The position numbers and the translations under genes were made by a program. The notes under the pieces were generated by a model. It searched no databases and had not been told where the DNA came from. It worked only from the letters and a program-made list of their open reading frames with translations. Positions 62,826-64,000 of a stretch of DNA of 64,000 nucleotides are shown piece by piece. Origin of the DNA: Gordonibacter sp. An230 (GTDB lineage Bacteria > Actinomycetota > Coriobacteriia > Coriobacteriales > Eggerthellaceae); contig NZ_NFJP01000016.1 in assembly GCF_002159915.1 (NCBI RefSeq), positions 18,052 to 82,051 on the forward strand, written 5' to 3'. How positions within the stretch are numbered: position 1 is the stretch's first letter; every line of letters begins with the position of its first letter.

Positions 62826-64000
62826 TCACCCAAAATACTCTTGGGCGAGGCTGTCGTAAAGCAGCTGCAACTTCTCGATTTGCTGCCGAGCGACAAATTC
62901 CAATTTGGCGGCCTGGCGGGCGAAGGCCGCGAACTCCCGTTGGAGCTCCAAAGGCGGTATCGGTATCTCAAGATTGGCGAGTATTTTCTGATTGAGGTTT
63001 TGTATATTCGCACCCCGACCCATCATGGCCGATCTCATCGAGCTTGTTTTGAGCGTGCTAAGAAGATATTCAAGATTGGTTTTGTTTGATGTTGACCTGA
63101 ACCTTATGCAAAAACCGCTGAATGTTACCTTCTGGGACTTAGGAAAAATCGCCAAGCATCTTCCTACAAGCTGTTTATTGCCATTGGAGCGGACGAAGAT
63201 TACGTCACCGTCTTTCAAGACCTGCGAATCGCCAAGTTCGTTATCAATTCGAATTCTAGAAATAAGGCTCATGTCGTCTATCCGCGACCTGTTTTTGAAA
63301 TCGCTTACACCTAGACAAGGAATTTCTTGACCGGATTCAGTGGATCTGAAGTTAATTCCGTTCTTTAAATTTCCGAGTGTTGATAACTTTTCCACGGGCC
63401 AGTTGTGTGGGTTGTCGACCGGATCCCCGAACATCTCGACAAACCGCGATTTGGCCAGGGATTGGAGGTGGGAGATGAGCGCATTGCTTTGCGCGATCAT
63501 GCTTTCTAAAGCGTCTAGATTCGCGATCTGCTTCTCGATCTCCTCATCGTTCGGCAGGGTTATCTCCATCTGAGATATCCTGCTCAGCCTAATGGATGGA
63601 AACGAAGGATTCTCGATCAGCACGTTAGGTTTATGAAAACGAAAGTAGTGTTCCAGGTATTTCGATATTGGCTTTTTGGGTGTGATGCAGGCAAGGTGGG
63701 AAACTACGTAGCATGGCTCAGGGAGATTGTAGATATTCCCTTTCGTGCACGACATTCCGCTTTTTGCAAACAGAACCGTTCCGGAAGGGAATAGTTTAAG
63801 GCCCAGCTTCTTCGCTGTATCTTCATTGATTTTCTCCAGCTCTCGAAGGCTGCTTCCTTCCTGCAGTTTTGAGAGGCTGCCAGCGCGAACAAATGGCGTG
63901 CCTTCATTGGAGAACTCACTTTTATGCGGAGCGATATTACCGGTTGAGACGATAGCGACATCCCCCAGCCTCACCCGCTCCCCGCTAAACGCGGGTTTGC
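62826..64000 (-). CDS. hsdS: Type I restriction specificity subunit, 5' end beyond the window
   Basis: At least 391 codons. Two target-recognition domains lie at about 10-150 and 200-340, each followed by a conserved helix (EKQIANLDALESMIAQSNALISHLQSLAKSRFVEMFGDP, and LQREFAAFARQAAKLEFVARQQIEKLQLLYDSLAQEYFG). The frame stays open to the window end (KPAFSGERVRLGDVA), a normal HsdS beginning, so the GTG at 63974 is probably not the start. HsdS sets the DNA sequence recognised by HsdR and HsdM; hsdM is expected just outside. It is more AT-rich than its neighbours. Confidence 0.93.
   Translation of the reverse strand, partial: KPAFSGERVRLGDVAIVSTGNIAPHKSEFSNEGTPFVRAGSLSKLQEGSSLRELEKINEDTAKKLGLKLFPSGTVLFAKSGMSCTKGNIYNLPEPCYVVSHLACITPKKPISKYLEHYFRFHKPNVLIENPSFPSIRLSRISQMEITLPNDEEIEKQIANLDALESMIAQSNALISHLQSLAKSRFVEMFGDPVDNPHNWPVEKLSTLGNLKNGINFRSTESGQEIPCLGVSDFKNRSRIDDMSLISRIRIDNELGDSQVLKDGDVIFVRSNGNKQLVGRCLAIFPKSQKVTFSGFCIRFRSTSNKTNLEYLLSTLKTSSMRSAMMGRGANIQNLNQKILANLEIPIPPLELQREFAAFARQAAKLEFVARQQIEKLQLLYDSLAQEYFG

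Noticed and set aside
63974..63976. GTG near the end of the window as the hsdS start
   Set aside because: The frame stays open to the edge and upstream residues (KPAFSGERVRLGD) fit the usual HsdS N-terminus, so the true start is probably outside the window.

Overview
The window looks like a chromosome segment of a high-GC anaerobic actinobacterium of the Eggerthella/Gordonibacter kind (class Coriobacteriia). This is inferred from gene content: several CaiB-type CoA-transferases, two separate DMSO-reductase-family operons, a LuxR regulator with a 12-helix membrane domain, an LAPTG-sorted surface protein, and strong AGGAGG ribosome binding sites. No rRNA, tRNA, CRISPR array or insertion sequence was seen.

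Layout. 1-6.3 kb: a large repeat-rich cell-wall protein behind a promoter with a G10 spacer, and a class I amidotransferase hydrolase. 6.4-22 kb (module A): CoA-transferase, MFS, CoA-transferase, MFS, then FixC/FixX-like flavoprotein and ferredoxin, an Fe-S flavin enoate reductase, an enoyl-CoA hydratase/isomerase, an acyl-CoA ligase fused to a metallo-beta-lactamase domain, an acyl-CoA dehydrogenase and a DinB-like protein. The first four genes each follow a near-perfect sigma-54 (-24/-12) promoter, and the downstream genes appear to read from the fourth. A toxin-antitoxin pair with a truncated antitoxin sits inside the module. 22.8-26.3 kb: rpoN (sigma-54) and a sigma-54 enhancer-binding activator, the trans-acting partners of those promoters.

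26.5-44.3 kb (module B): a DASS anion transporter, an MFS transporter, a Tat-less molybdopterin oxidoreductase with its Fe-S and membrane subunits, a LysR regulator, and a long operon of acyl-CoA dehydrogenase, EtfB, EtfA, hotdog thioesterase, CrtI-like flavoprotein, CoA-transferase, acyl-CoA ligase, FixC and FixX. Three transcription units here share an identical 43-bp promoter architecture, suggesting one regulon, probably of the LysR protein.

44.3-46.4 kb: an HTH/zeta-toxin pair whose ribosome binding site lies in a perfect palindrome, and a truncated AlbA/RecG-like remnant. 46.4-53.6 kb: a membrane LuxR regulator divergent from a second, Tat-exported DmsA operon with two DmsB paralogues, a TorD chaperone and DmsC. 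53.7-58.2 kb: yaaA, a FitA/VapC-type pair, and leuS, which carries an in-frame palindromic insertion. 58.4-64 kb: a type I restriction system (hsdR, hsdS; hsdM is not in view) with a three-gene DUF3791/DUF3990 cassette between the two subunits.

A working picture, partly inferred: organic acids are imported by MFS/DASS carriers, activated by CoA-transferases or ligases, and reduced or oxidised by acyl-CoA dehydrogenases. Electrons then pass through EtfAB/FixCX to menaquinone and to the Dms-type reductases. The substrates cannot be read from the sequence.
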